Shown one piece after another: positions 1 to 10,343 of a DNA stretch of 57,450 nucleotides. The notes beneath the pieces are model-generated. The model ran no database searches. It was not told the origin of the DNA and worked only from the letters and a program-made list of their open reading frames with translations. The stretch spans positions 1-57,450 of the forward strand of contig JAITMS010000067.1 of the NCBI GenBank assembly GCA_031277255.1, in the 5' to 3' direction. Every line of letters begins with the position of its first letter. The first letter of the stretch is position 1. This stretch comes from Azonexus sp. (GTDB lineage: Bacteria > Pseudomonadota > Gammaproteobacteria > Burkholderiales > Rhodocyclaceae). The position numbers and the translations under genes are program-made.

Positions 1-67
1 TCCTCATCTCCATCACAGACCTCACTTGCCACGGCATCTCGTTCTCCGAACAAAATGCCTACCATAA

Positions 68-118
68 GGTGTCCATCATGTCCCCGAACAGGTGTCAACT
101 ATGTGGCCGGTCTGTACA
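68..118. mobile_element. Possible end of an IS21-like element (tandem terminal repeats)
   Basis: Two imperfect direct repeats lie head to tail. Both begin GGTGTC, continue (A/C)ATGT or TATGT plus CC, and end in ACA, at about 68-90 and 91-118. Tandem terminal repeats of this kind, with the GGTGTCAAC word, resemble the ends of IS21-family elements. No transposase lies inside the window, so this would be an element whose body is upstream, or a remnant. This rests on pattern memory, not on a database match. Confidence 0.3.
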
Positions 119-150
119 CGCTCCCTGTGGGAGAGGAGAGGCAATTCCCT

Positions 151-176
151 CCTCTCTCCCGCTTGCGGGAGAGAGG
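151..176. repeat. Perfect REP-like hairpin
   Basis: A 12-bp arm beginning CCTCTCTCCCGC is followed by a TT loop and its exact reverse complement. A smaller CTCCC-TGT-GGGAG hairpin sits just upstream (121-133), and a purine-rich GGGAGAGAGGG tract follows. Hairpins with the CTCTCCCGC/GCGGGAGAG core are common interspersed intergenic repeats in proteobacterial genomes. It could also act as a transcript stabiliser or terminator of an upstream gene. Confidence 0.55.
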
Positions 177-263
177 CCGGGAGAGAGGGTTGGGGGGAGA
201 GGGAGTCTTTTGCTTCGGCTTCCTGGACAAAACAACGCTTGCAGCAGTTTGAATCGCACCCTT

Positions 264-300
264 CTGTCTTCTGTCCTCCGTCATCTGTCCTCCGTTTTGG
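264..300. repeat. CT-rich short repeat, first copy
   Basis: Iterated CTGTC(C/T)TC words. The 15-mer CTGTCTTCTGTCCTC at 264-278 recurs exactly at 51692-51706, in the intergenic hairpin after the third Mo hydroxylase. This suggests a dispersed intergenic repeat family. Function unknown. Confidence 0.45.
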
Positions 301-338
301 GTACACTGTCGCCCTTTCAACGCCTTCGGACGACGCCA

Positions 339-2003
<1,665 letters not shown>

Positions 2004-2010
2004 TAGCCAA

Positions 2011-2038
2011 CCGCGAAGCTCATCGCGGAGCTTTGTTT
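2011..2038 (+). terminator. Probable terminator of ettA
   Basis: Just after the ettA stop, AAGCTC (2016-2021) and GAGCTT (2028-2033) form a stem followed by TGTTT. An alternative stem, CCGCGA/TCGCGG, overlaps it (2011-2016 and 2023-2028). The T-run is short, so strength is uncertain. The rest of the 274-bp gap to the next gene has no other recognised structure and must carry that operon's promoter. Confidence 0.4.
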
Positions 2039-2277
2039 ACGGGAAACCGCCCCCCGCCAGCCGCCCTGAAACTGGACAGATGATCCTTGTTTCAGGGCGC
2101 AGAACCGGGTATTTCGATGACTTCCGGGGTTGCGCTACGGATCAATCTATTCCACCCGGATGGGCAAGACCGTCCCAGCCCTGAAGACTAAGATGCCCTC
2201 AGGTTGCAGCGAATCGTGAACCGCCGACTTGCTCAATCGTGTTCGCGCATGTCCAAAATTTTGTGGAGTAGAGCCAT

Positions 2278-3375
2278 ATGTCCAAGACCGTCCAGCCCAA
2301 GATGGGCGTCATTTTCAAATCATACGAGCCGCTGTCGGCGATTCGCGCCTATGCGGCGCAAACCGAAGCGTCCAACATGTCCGGCGGCTTCTGGATCGCC
2401 GAGGCTTATCACTGGTTTCGGCAGTACGGCCTGGAGGCGCGCGGCTGCTTCACCACCCTCGCCGTCGTCGCCGAAGCCACCCGGAAAATTCCGGTCGGCC
2501 TCGGTATTACGTCGCCCTACATGCGTCACCCGACCATCCAGGCCTCCGAGGCGGCGGCCATCGACGAACTCTCCAATGGCCGTTTCATCATGGGCATCGG
2601 CGTTGGCAAGGTCGGTATCGAGTATCTCGAATATGACATCGAGAAAATGCGTCCGGTCACCGTCCACCATGAATCCATAGAAATCATGCGGCATGTTTTC
2701 AGCGGCAACCAATATGCCTACACCGGGCAGCACTACGAATCGTCGATGCCGGCCTTCGACCGCGCCGGTCGCGGGCTGCGCACCCGCATTCCCATTTATG
2801 TCGGCGCTACCGGCCCCGGTATGCAGAAACTGTCCGGCAAGGAGAGCGACGGCATGTTGCTGGCCGGTCTGACTTCGCCGGCTTTTGTCCGCTACGCCAT
2901 CGACAACATGAAGCAGGGGGCAGCCAGCGTCGGCCGCGCCCTGCCGGACGATTTCCCGGTCGGCGGCGTCATTCTCTGCGCCTGCTCCCGCGACGGCGAC
3001 AAGGCCCGCAACGCGACCCGCAGCTACACCGGCACTTATGTCGTCAACAAAATCCGCAATATCAAGAATGATGTCATTCTGGCGGGTTCCGGCCTGCCCG
3101 ACAGCGCCTGGGAGCCGTTCCGCAAGGCCATCGCCGAGGGCACCCAGGACAAGGTGACCCATCTCGTCACCGACGAAATGATGCGCCGCTTCACCGTCAT
3201 TTCCGGGACGCCGGAGGAATGTCTGGAAATTACGCAGGAACTGGTCGATTCCGGTTTGAACCTGCCGCTGCTGGAGGTCGTCGGCGCTTCCGCCGAGGAC
3301 AATCTGGAGACTATTCGCCTGATGGGCGCGGAAGTTCTGCCCAGACTCAAGCCCGGCCCGGCGGTTACGGCCTGA
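2278..3375 (+). CDS. LLM-class (F420-type) flavin/deazaflavin oxidoreductase
   Basis: A 365-aa TIM-barrel protein of the luciferase-like superfamily, of the sort annotated as F420-dependent methylene-H4MPT-reductase-like. Family hallmarks seen are the early strand and loop FWIAEAYHWFRQYG, LAVVAEATRKIPVGLGI(T)SPYMRHP, the DELSNGRFIMGIGVGK segment and the IPIYVGATGPGMQKLSG strand. Members use either FMN or F420H2. Here the fbiC gene three genes downstream, together with cofEDC and npdG, makes F420 the likely cofactor (inference). Substrate unknown. It is the first gene of a tightly spaced run reaching 10123, with a purine-rich GTGGAG site ahead of the ATG. In this window it is the only visible candidate F420-dependent catabolic enzyme. 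Confidence 0.85.
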   Translation: MSKTVQPKMGVIFKSYEPLSAIRAYAAQTEASNMSGGFWIAEAYHWFRQYGLEARGCFTTLAVVAEATRKIPVGLGITSPYMRHPTIQASEAAAIDELSNGRFIMGIGVGKVGIEYLEYDIEKMRPVTVHHESIEIMRHVFSGNQYAYTGQHYESSMPAFDRAGRGLRTRIPIYVGATGPGMQKLSGKESDGMLLAGLTSPAFVRYAIDNMKQGAASVGRALPDDFPVGGVILCACSRDGDKARNATRSYTGTYVVNKIRNIKNDVILAGSGLPDSAWEPFRKAIAEGTQDKVTHLVTDEMMRRFTVISGTPEECLEITQELVDSGLNLPLLEVVGASAEDNLETIRLMGAEVLPRLKPGPAVTA

Positions 3376-3410
3376 GTCTGATTGCGTCGATTATTCACAG
3401 CGAGGTATTG

Positions 3411-4331
3411 ATGAAACTGGCAAGTTTTAAGATCAAATCAAGCGGCAAGGCGACCATCGGCGTGGTTCTCGCCGATGGCGGGCTGCTCGATCTGCATGGG
3501 GCAAGCAGCGGCGCTTTGCCGCAGGCGATGATTCCCTTTCTTGAACTGGGCGAACACGGCATGAGAGAGGCCCGCGCTTTGGCGACGCGCGCCGCGCTGG
3601 GTCAATCGAACGTGATTGCCGCCGCTGACGTCGCGTTGCAGGCGCCGGTGCCGCGGCCCGGCAAGATCATGCACACATCGTGCAATTTCCCGGCCCATCT
3701 GTCCGAGTTGACCACCTGGAAAGAGCCGGAATGGCAATCGCACAACTGGGGCGACTTTCATTTCGAGCATCCGACAGGTTTCCTTGAAGCGCCCTCCAGT
3801 GTCGTACCGACCGATGCTTCGGTCAAAATTCCGCATTTCACCCAGCAACTCGATTACGAAATCGAAGTCGGGATCATCATCGGCAAGACGGCTTTCCGGG
3901 TTTCGCCCGAACAGGCGCTCGATCACGTCGCCGGTCTGACCATTTTCAACGATCTGTCGGCCCGCGACATCCAGGCGCGGGAGCATTCCAACAAGGTCAT
4001 CCTGCTCGGCAAGAGCTTCGACGGCTCCTGCCCGCTCGGCCCGTATCTGGTGACTCTGGACGAAGTTGGCGATGTCAATAATCTCGGCATGGTGCTCACC
4101 CTCAACGGCGAGGAGCGCCAGAACTCGAATACCGGCAATGTGCATTACAAGATCGCCGACATGGTTTCGTGGTGGTCGAACATCACGCTCGAACCCGGCG
4201 ACGTGATTACCTCCGGGAGTCCGCCGGGCGTCATCGCCGGGCGCAAGAATCCGCAGTATCTCAAGCATGGCGACCGTATCGACTGCAAGGTCGAGAAGCT
4301 CGGCACGCTGACAACTTTCATCGTCGAATAG
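3411..4331 (+). CDS. Fumarylacetoacetate hydrolase (FAH) family protein
   Basis: A 306-aa FAH-family enzyme, typically a Mg/Mn-dependent C-C hydrolase, isomerase or decarboxylase acting on 2-oxo or 1,3-dioxo acids from ring cleavage. The metal motif is intact: DYEIEVGIIIG gives E150 and E152, and FNDLSARD gives D181. The C-terminal block SGSPPGVIAGRKNP is also typical. I chose the ATG at 3411 (MKLASFKIKSSG). The frame is open from 3219 but overlaps the upstream gene, so the longer version is rejected. The gap to the upstream gene is 35 bp and to the downstream gene 11 bp, indicating one transcript. It may hydrolyse a ring-opened intermediate made by the neighbours. The substrate is not readable. 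Confidence 0.9.
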   Translation: MKLASFKIKSSGKATIGVVLADGGLLDLHGASSGALPQAMIPFLELGEHGMREARALATRAALGQSNVIAAADVALQAPVPRPGKIMHTSCNFPAHLSELTTWKEPEWQSHNWGDFHFEHPTGFLEAPSSVVPTDASVKIPHFTQQLDYEIEVGIIIGKTAFRVSPEQALDHVAGLTIFNDLSARDIQAREHSNKVILLGKSFDGSCPLGPYLVTLDEVGDVNNLGMVLTLNGEERQNSNTGNVHYKIADMVSWWSNITLEPGDVITSGSPPGVIAGRKNPQYLKHGDRIDCKVEKLGTLTTFIVE

Positions 4332-4342
4332 CGAGGCGCGCC

Positions 4343-5617
4343 ATGACCCATCCCGTTTCTCGCGATCTCGTCAGACAGGCAACGGATCGGATCGACCGCG
4401 ACCGCCTGGTCAAGCTGACCATTGACCTGACCGACATTCCCAGCCCGACCGGCTACGAGGGCGATGTCGCCCGCGCCTACCACGACGTGCTCAAAGGCGC
4501 GGGCTTCGACGCCACCCTGCAACCGATCGGCGACGAACGCTATAACGCCATCGGTCGCCTGCAAGGCCAGGGCGGCGGCAAATCGCTGATGTTCAACGGC
4601 CATCTCGATACCTCTTTCGGCCCGGAGCAGGCGCATCGCGGCATCGGCTACCAGTGCAAGGGGACGCTGGTTGACAACGAGTGGATCTACGGCATGGGTT
4701 CCTTCAACATGAAGTTCGCCCTAGCCAACTACGTCACCGCCGTTGAAGCCATCCGCCAGGCCGGTATCAGACTCGGCGGCGACGTGGTCATTGCCGCCGT
4801 GGCCGGGGAAATCGAAAAAGCCCCGGTCAACGAATACGAAGGCCGCCAGTATCAGGGTTACGGGGTCGGCACCAAGTACGCCATCACCCACGGCGCTGTC
4901 GCCGATTACTGCATCCTCGGCGAGCCGACCAACATGATGCTGATCCCGCGCCACTGCGGGACGACCTGGATCAAGATCACCGTGCCGGGCCAATTGATCC
5001 ACACCGCCTGGTCACAAGTCGAGAAGAACGCCATCAACAAGGCGCGCCTCGTTCTCGACGCCATCCATGAATGGATTCCCGGCTACTGCGAGCGCAACCG
5101 GCTGGGCGATTTCAGGCCGCGCGTCAACGTCTCCGCCATCGAAGGCGGCTGGCCCTGGCGCGGCGCGCGCACGCCGGACAACTGCGTCATCTATCTGGAC
5201 GTGCGCACCCTGCCCGATGTCTTGCCGGTGCACGCCTTCAATGAAGTCCGCCAGGTCCTCAAGGATGTCGTCAAGGCCAACCCCCACCTCGAAGGCGCCA
5301 AGGCCGAGATTTTTCTTTCCGCGCCCGGAACGTCGATCCCCGACGATCACGAACTGGTGACCAGCATCATCTCGGCGCACAGCAACCAGTTGGGGCAAGC
5401 GCCGCAGATGGGCGTCGAAACCTGGTACAGCGACGCCGCCCACATGAACCGCTATGGCATCCCGACGGTGAACTACGGCTCGGCGGGACGGATTCGCACC
5501 GGCGGCGGCGGTTTTTCCACCCAGCAAGGGGAGCACGTGCATATCGGGGACATGGTCGACATCGTCAAGGTGTACATCGAGGTAATGCTCAATCTGTGCG
5601 GCGTGGCTCAATCCTAG
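4343..5617 (+). CDS. M20-family metallohydrolase (ArgE/DapE-like deacylase)
   Basis: A 424-aa cytoplasmic di-zinc amidohydrolase of the M20/ArgE/DapE superfamily. Visible ligands are FNGHLDT (H87, D89), AVAGEIEKAP as the general-base region, CILGEPT as the Glu/Asp ligand region, and EHVHIGD near the C-terminus for the last His. The usual bridging Asp in the D-M-K-G motif is Asn here (GSFNMKF, N122), so the metal site may differ from standard deacylases. The start at 4343 (MTHPVSRDL) is chosen because the longer frame overlaps the upstream gene. Expected chemistry is amide or carbamoyl hydrolysis of an N-acyl or ring-opened lactam intermediate, by family analogy only. Confidence 0.88.
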   Translation: MTHPVSRDLVRQATDRIDRDRLVKLTIDLTDIPSPTGYEGDVARAYHDVLKGAGFDATLQPIGDERYNAIGRLQGQGGGKSLMFNGHLDTSFGPEQAHRGIGYQCKGTLVDNEWIYGMGSFNMKFALANYVTAVEAIRQAGIRLGGDVVIAAVAGEIEKAPVNEYEGRQYQGYGVGTKYAITHGAVADYCILGEPTNMMLIPRHCGTTWIKITVPGQLIHTAWSQVEKNAINKARLVLDAIHEWIPGYCERNRLGDFRPRVNVSAIEGGWPWRGARTPDNCVIYLDVRTLPDVLPVHAFNEVRQVLKDVVKANPHLEGAKAEIFLSAPGTSIPDDHELVTSIISAHSNQLGQAPQMGVETWYSDAAHMNRYGIPTVNYGSAGRIRTGGGGFSTQQGEHVHIGDMVDIVKVYIEVMLNLCGVAQS

Positions 5618-5633
5618 CGGGGCCTGGCCGGGC

Positions 5634-8039
5634 ATGAATCTGCATAGTGCTGACGGTTTGCCTGACGGGAGCCGCCCCGATGCCGCAAGCGCCCTGGCGC
5701 TGGCCGCTTGCGACCGGCTTGAAACCCTGCGGCAGAGGGCGGCGGCGATCCGCGACCAGGGTCACGGGTCGCTCGTGACCTATTCGCCCAAGGTCTTCAT
5801 CCCCCTCACCCAGCTTTGCCGGAACGTCTGCCATTACTGCACCTTCGCCAAGACGCCGACCAAGGATGCGCCGCTCTACATGACGCCCGACGAGGTTCTG
5901 GCAATCGCCCATGCGGGCGCGCGGGCGGGCTGCCATGAAGCCTTGTTCACCCTGGGCGACAAACCGGAACTGCGCTATCCGGCGGCGCGCGCGGCGCTCC
6001 GCGCCTTGGGGCACGAGTCGACGCTGTCCTATCTGGCGGCAATGGCCAGGCTGGTATATAGCGAAACCGGCCTGCTGCCCCATATCAATGCTGGAGTCAT
6101 GGGCGCGGATGATTTGCGGATGCTGCGTTCAGTCTCCGTCTCCCAGGGTTTGATGCTGGAAGCGACGGCGGCTCGGCTGTGCCAGCCGGGCGGGCCGCAT
6201 CATGGCTCGCCCGACAAAGCGCCAGCAGCGCGTCTGGCGATGATCGCGGCAGCGGGCGAACTGAAGATTCCATTGACCTCCGGCATTCTCATCGGCCTCG
6301 GCGAAACCCGGCGGGAGCGGATTGAGGCGCTGTTGGCCCTGCGCGACCTCGCCGATCGGCATGGGCATATTCAGGAAATCATCATCCAGAACTTCCGGCG
6401 CAAACCCGGCACCAAAATGGCTGAGGCGGCGGAGCCTTCGCTGGCCGATCTGTGCTGGACCATCGCCGTCGCCCGGATCATTTTCGGCGCGGCAGCCAAT
6501 ATCCAGGCGCCGCCCAATCTGTCGCCCGGCGCTGTCGGCGACCTGATCGGCGCTGGTATCAACGATCTGGGCGGCATCTCGCCGGTCACCCAGGATCACG
6601 TCAATCCAGAAGCGCCCTGGCCTCACGTTCGGCAACTGGAGCGGGAAACGGAACAAGCCGGTAAATCCCTGGTTGCGCGCTTGCCCGTCTATCCCGGATT
6701 TCTGCGCCAACTGGCGCAATGGGTCGCTCCCGAATTCCAGCAGGCGGTACGTGATCGGGTCGATGCCGACGGTTTTCCGCGAACCGACAACTGGTCAGCG
6801 GGAGCCAGCGACGAGCCGCCGCCGCTGCGGGGTTTTCCGCCGGTGGCCCATCTCCATCACTTTCTTGGCAGCGACATGTTCCGCACGGTTGACCGCGCCG
6901 TGCGTGGCGCGCCCCTGAGCGAGGCGGAAATCACCCGCTTGTTTACCGCCCGCGGCGGCGATTTCCGTTTCGTCTGCGCCGCCGCCGACGAACTGCGGGT
7001 GTCGGCCAATGGCGGCAACGTCACCTACGTGCCCAACCGCAACATCAACTACACCAATATCTGTTCCTACCATTGCCAATTCTGCGCCTTCGCCAAAGGG
7101 CGCGCGACGGAAGGCTTGCGCGGCAAGGGCTACAACCTCTCCCTGGACGACATCCAGCGCCAGACGATCGAAGCGTGGGAGCGCGGCGCTATTGAAGTCT
7201 GTCTGCAAGGCGGCATCCATCCGGCCTATACGGGGCAGACCTATCTCGACATCTGCGCAGCGGTCAAGGCGGCCTGTCCGGCCATGCATATTCACGCCTT
7301 TTCGCCGCTGGAAGTCTCGCATGGCGCCAAAACCCTCGGTCTGTCGCTGGGTGATTTTCTCACGGCGCTCAAGGCCGCCGGTCTGGGTTCGCTGCCCGGC
7401 ACAGCGGCGGAAATTCTCGATGACGAGGTACGCCGCACCTTGTGTCCCGACAAGCTGACGACCGCGGCATGGGTCGACGTCATGCGCCAGGCTCACGCCG
7501 TCGGTCTGAAAAGCACCGCCACCATCATGTATGGCCATATCGAGCAGCCGCAGCATTGGGCCAGGCATTTGCTGCGCCTCCGCAATTTGCAAGAAGAAAC
7601 CGGCGGCTTCACCGAATTCGTGCCGCTGCCCTTCATCCACATGGCATCGCCCCTCTACAGACGACGCCTGGCGCGGCCTGGCCCGACCTTCCGCGAGGCC
7701 GTGCTGATGCACGCCGTTGGCCGCCTGGTCTTGAATCCGGTGATCCGAAACATCCAGACATCCTGGGTCAAGATGGGACAAAAGGGCGTCCTGACCTGCC
7801 TCCAGGCCGGAGCCAACGACCTCGGCGGCACCTTGATGAACGAGAGCATTGGCCGCGCAGCCGGGGCGCAGCATGGGCAGGAAATGACGGTCGCCGAGCT
7901 TGAGGCCCTGGTCAAATCCATCGGGCGCGTCCCGGTGCAGCGCAGCACGCTCTACGCCGAGCTTCCTCGCCACGCCGATGACCCCCGGCGCGGTCAGCGC
8001 CGCGGTGAAGTAACGGATCATGCCATCGCTGCGCCATGA
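5634..8039 (+). CDS. fbiC: 7,8-didemethyl-8-hydroxy-5-deazariboflavin (Fo) synthase, CofG-CofH fusion
   Basis: An 801-aa fusion of two radical-SAM enzymes that builds the deazaflavin chromophore Fo of F420 from tyrosine and the riboflavin precursor 5-amino-6-ribitylamino-uracil. The CofG half has CRNVCHYC (C62, C66, C69). The CofH half has CSYHCQFC (C477, C481, C484) preceded by NRNINYTNIC. Both CX3CX2C clusters are intact and the length matches actinobacterial FbiC; archaea mostly carry two separate genes. It sits 16 bp after the M20 gene, inside a catabolic run rather than with cofEDC (17544-20054). This suggests the cofactor is made together with the enzyme that uses it. Strong identification. 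Confidence 0.96.
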   Translation: MNLHSADGLPDGSRPDAASALALAACDRLETLRQRAAAIRDQGHGSLVTYSPKVFIPLTQLCRNVCHYCTFAKTPTKDAPLYMTPDEVLAIAHAGARAGCHEALFTLGDKPELRYPAARAALRALGHESTLSYLAAMARLVYSETGLLPHINAGVMGADDLRMLRSVSVSQGLMLEATAARLCQPGGPHHGSPDKAPAARLAMIAAAGELKIPLTSGILIGLGETRRERIEALLALRDLADRHGHIQEIIIQNFRRKPGTKMAEAAEPSLADLCWTIAVARIIFGAAANIQAPPNLSPGAVGDLIGAGINDLGGISPVTQDHVNPEAPWPHVRQLERETEQAGKSLVARLPVYPGFLRQLAQWVAPEFQQAVRDRVDADGFPRTDNWSAGASDEPPPLRGFPPVAHLHHFLGSDMFRTVDRAVRGAPLSEAEITRLFTARGGDFRFVCAAADELRVSANGGNVTYVPNRNINYTNICSYHCQFCAFAKGRATEGLRGKGYNLSLDDIQRQTIEAWERGAIEVCLQGGIHPAYTGQTYLDICAAVKAACPAMHIHAFSPLEVSHGAKTLGLSLGDFLTALKAAGLGSLPGTAAEILDDEVRRTLCPDKLTTAAWVDVMRQAHAVGLKSTATIMYGHIEQPQHWARHLLRLRNLQEETGGFTEFVPLPFIHMASPLYRRRLARPGPTFREAVLMHAVGRLVLNPVIRNIQTSWVKMGQKGVLTCLQAGANDLGGTLMNESIGRAAGAQHGQEMTVAELEALVKSIGRVPVQRSTLYAELPRHADDPRRGQRRGEVTDHAIAAP

Positions 8040-8076
8040 CGGTGAGCGCCATAACAACAACCGGGAGGAGACATCC

Positions 8077-8892
8077 ATGAGCGATCCATCATTCGTCGAT
8101 CTGTTGCCGAAGATCAAAATCCATGACCTCGGCCAGGCTTACTGGCCAAACATGCCCGTGCATCCGTTCGATCCGCCGTTCCAGTTTTTTCTCTACCGCT
8201 ATCACGACTACGTGCGCAAATCTTTCGACGAGATGGGCATTGAACCCGGCTTTTCCGACGCCATCAGCCTGATCGTCACCTCGATGCACTCCGGCACGCA
8301 TTTCGATGCGCCGATCCACATGTCCCAGAATCTCAAGGTGCAGGGCATTGACGTGACGCCTTACCAGCGGGATACGGGTTTCGTGAACCTGCCGGAGCCG
8401 CTGCACGCCATGGAAAAAGTACCGCCCCTGGTGCTGCGCGCCGTGCTCCTCGATATTCCCGCTTGCAAAGGGCTGGACGTGCTGCCCGAACGCTACGCCA
8501 TTACGCCCGACGACCTCGAAGGGGCGATGGCCAGGCAGGCGGTGACGATCAACCCCGGCGACTGCATCCTCGTCCGCACCGGCTACGGGCGCTTCTTTGA
8601 AACCGACCGCGACGTTTATCTGAACAAATGGGCCGGTTTGAGCGATGCCGGCGCCGAATGGGTGGCGGCGCGCCAGCCGGGCCTAGTCGGCATCGACAAT
8701 CTATCTTTGGGCGTCCCCGCGCCTTTTGCCAGCCACCGCATCATCCTCGTCGAGAACGGCATCTACGTAATGAAAAGTCTGACGCTGGAGAGTCTGGCGG
8801 CGAGTCGGCACTACGTCAGCGCCGTGGTCGTGCTGCCGCTCAAGATCAAGGGCGGCGAAGCCTCGCTGGTCCGACCGATCGCCATCGTCTAA
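8077..8892 (+). CDS. Cyclase-family metal-dependent hydrolase (kynurenine formamidase/isatin hydrolase superfamily)
   Basis: A 271-aa protein with the hallmark HxGTHxDxPxH motif as HSGTHFDAPIH (residues 71-81), whose His and Asp residues bind Mn or Zn. Family members hydrolyse formamides, isatin or cyclic diketones, or act in polyketide tailoring. A ring-opening hydrolase fits this operon. The start at 8077 is supported by a strong GGGAGGAG site 9 bp upstream. A longer reading from 8020 overlaps fbiC and lacks such a site. It follows fbiC by 37 bp. Confidence 0.9.
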   Translation: MSDPSFVDLLPKIKIHDLGQAYWPNMPVHPFDPPFQFFLYRYHDYVRKSFDEMGIEPGFSDAISLIVTSMHSGTHFDAPIHMSQNLKVQGIDVTPYQRDTGFVNLPEPLHAMEKVPPLVLRAVLLDIPACKGLDVLPERYAITPDDLEGAMARQAVTINPGDCILVRTGYGRFFETDRDVYLNKWAGLSDAGAEWVAARQPGLVGIDNLSLGVPAPFASHRIILVENGIYVMKSLTLESLAASRHYVSAVVVLPLKIKGGEASLVRPIAIV

Positions 8893-8917
8893 GCAACCGT
8901 TCTGTCAGGAAAATCAC

Positions 8918-10123
8918 ATGACAAAGACGTTTTCCATCGCCCCCGGCCTGATCTGGACCGGCGACATCAACCACCGGCCCGAAGTCCAGGACGGCTTTGA
9001 CCGGACGCGCACCGTTCGTTTCTACGACACAACCCTGCGCGATGGCGAACAGGCCGTCGGCGTCGTCTTTTCAGCCGATGCGAAATATGAGATCGCCCGC
9101 CAGCTCAACGAACTCGGCATCGGCCGCATCGAATCCGGGTTCCCCCGCGTTTCGGATGAAGATACGGAAGCGGTGCGGCGCATCCTGGCCGCCGATTTTC
9201 AATCCGAGATCTGGGGCTTTTCCCGCGCCGTCAAGGCCGACATCGACGCCCACATCGCTTTGGGAACCCAGGCGGTGCTGATCGAGATCGCGGCCAGCGA
9301 AGCAAAGATCAAGGCTTATGGTTTTACCCGTGAAACGGTCATCGCCCGCTTGAGCGAAGCCATCCAACATGCCTGCGCGCACGGGATGCGCGTCAATTTT
9401 TTCCCCGTCGACAGCACCCGGGCCGACCTCGAATTTCTCGAACAGGTCTACCGCGCCGCCATTGATGCCGGCGCGGCGGAGGTATCGGTCGTCGACACCA
9501 TTGGCGCCTGCGCCCCGGAGGCGGTCGAATTCCTGATCCGCCAGGTCGCCCGCTGGGTTGGGCCGGAAGTGCCGATCCACTGGCATGGCCACAACGACTT
9601 CGGCCTCGCCACCGCGGCGGCGATTGCCGCGGTGCGCGGCGGCGCCACCTGGATTCAGGGCACCATCAACGGCATGGGCGAGCGCGCCGGTAACGCCGAC
9701 ATCTGCGAAGTGGCCCTGGCCCTTCAGTGCCTCTACAACGTGCCGGTGGAAATGGATCTGACCAAGGCTCGCCGCGTTTCGGAAACCGTGCGCCAGGCGG
9801 GCGGATACACCCTCGATCGCTGGAAGCCGGTGGTCGGCGAAGCCTTGTTCGTCCGTGAAAGCGGGGCTGTCGCCGCCCAGTTCCACATGCCGGACGCCAT
9901 CGAACCCTACGCCTCCGAAGTCGTCGCGGCGCAGCGCGGCATCGTGCTCGGTAAAAAGAGCGGGCTGGCCAATATCGAAATCAAGTTGCGGGAACTCGGC
10001 ATCGCCTTGGCCGAAGACCAGTTGCCGCCCCTCTTGCTCAAGGTCAAGAAACTGTCGACCGAGGCGCGTCGATTAGTGACAAATGACGAGTTTCGTGAAC
10101 TCGTGGCTTCATTGAGGGGGTAA
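8918..10123 (+). CDS. HMGL-like TIM-barrel enzyme (isopropylmalate/homocitrate synthase or lyase family)
   Basis: A 401-aa DRE-TIM metallolyase. FYDTTLRDGEQ (residues 35-45) supplies the catalytic Arg and metal Asp, and IHWHGHNDFGLA (H223, H225, N226) supplies the other metal ligands; NGMGERAGNADICE is a further family block. The length resembles NifV/homocitrate synthase, but nothing nearby concerns nitrogen fixation or leucine synthesis. It may run a Claisen condensation or the reverse cleavage of a tertiary hydroxy acid in the same pathway as the FAH and cyclase proteins (inference). It is the last gene of the run and is followed by a 220-bp gap. Confidence 0.85.
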   Translation: MTKTFSIAPGLIWTGDINHRPEVQDGFDRTRTVRFYDTTLRDGEQAVGVVFSADAKYEIARQLNELGIGRIESGFPRVSDEDTEAVRRILAADFQSEIWGFSRAVKADIDAHIALGTQAVLIEIAASEAKIKAYGFTRETVIARLSEAIQHACAHGMRVNFFPVDSTRADLEFLEQVYRAAIDAGAAEVSVVDTIGACAPEAVEFLIRQVARWVGPEVPIHWHGHNDFGLATAAAIAAVRGGATWIQGTINGMGERAGNADICEVALALQCLYNVPVEMDLTKARRVSETVRQAGGYTLDRWKPVVGEALFVRESGAVAAQFHMPDAIEPYASEVVAAQRGIVLGKKSGLANIEIKLRELGIALAEDQLPPLLLKVKKLSTEARRLVTNDEFRELVASLRG

Positions 10124-10343
10124 ACGGCTTTACTAATCGGTAAATTGAGTATGAAATAGGCGGAACTTTTGGCCTTGGCCGATTTGCTGCGGACAGCGTA
10201 GCGTCAAGCGCGACGCGCGTGGTCGGAGCAGGCCCGCCAAACAGTTGATTTCAAATAAAAACTCAAACGATTGGTTTTGCCAGAGACAAAAAAGGAGCCG
10301 CCGTGGCCGTTTATCGGTGGTTCCTGCGCCAAAGGAGGTGGAT
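10124..10343 (+). promoter_or_regulatory. Intergenic region and ribosome binding site of the AraC gene
   Basis: The 220-bp spacer contains no recognised gene or convincing terminator. At its end AAAGGAGG (10331-10338) lies 5 nt before the GTG at 10344 and decides that start. A second GGAGCC plus GTG at about 10302-10310 is out of frame. Confidence 0.5.

Larger units (their letters stand above)
1..338. other. Non-coding 5' region ahead of ettA
   Basis: No credible gene is seen here. Short open frames on both strands have no family resemblance. The stretch holds a pair of imperfect direct repeats (68-118), a perfect GC-rich hairpin (151-176) and a CT-rich repeat (264-300), all listed separately. 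The ettA promoter and leader must lie here, but no clear -35/-10 pair could be picked out. Confidence 0.6.

Noticed and set aside
69..338. N-terminal extension of EttA by 90 codons
   Set aside because: It runs through repeat sequence, and the standard EttA N-terminus begins at 339.
8918..10123. Nitrogenase homocitrate synthase NifV
   Set aside because: The fold and length fit, but no nif gene is nearby and the setting is catabolic.
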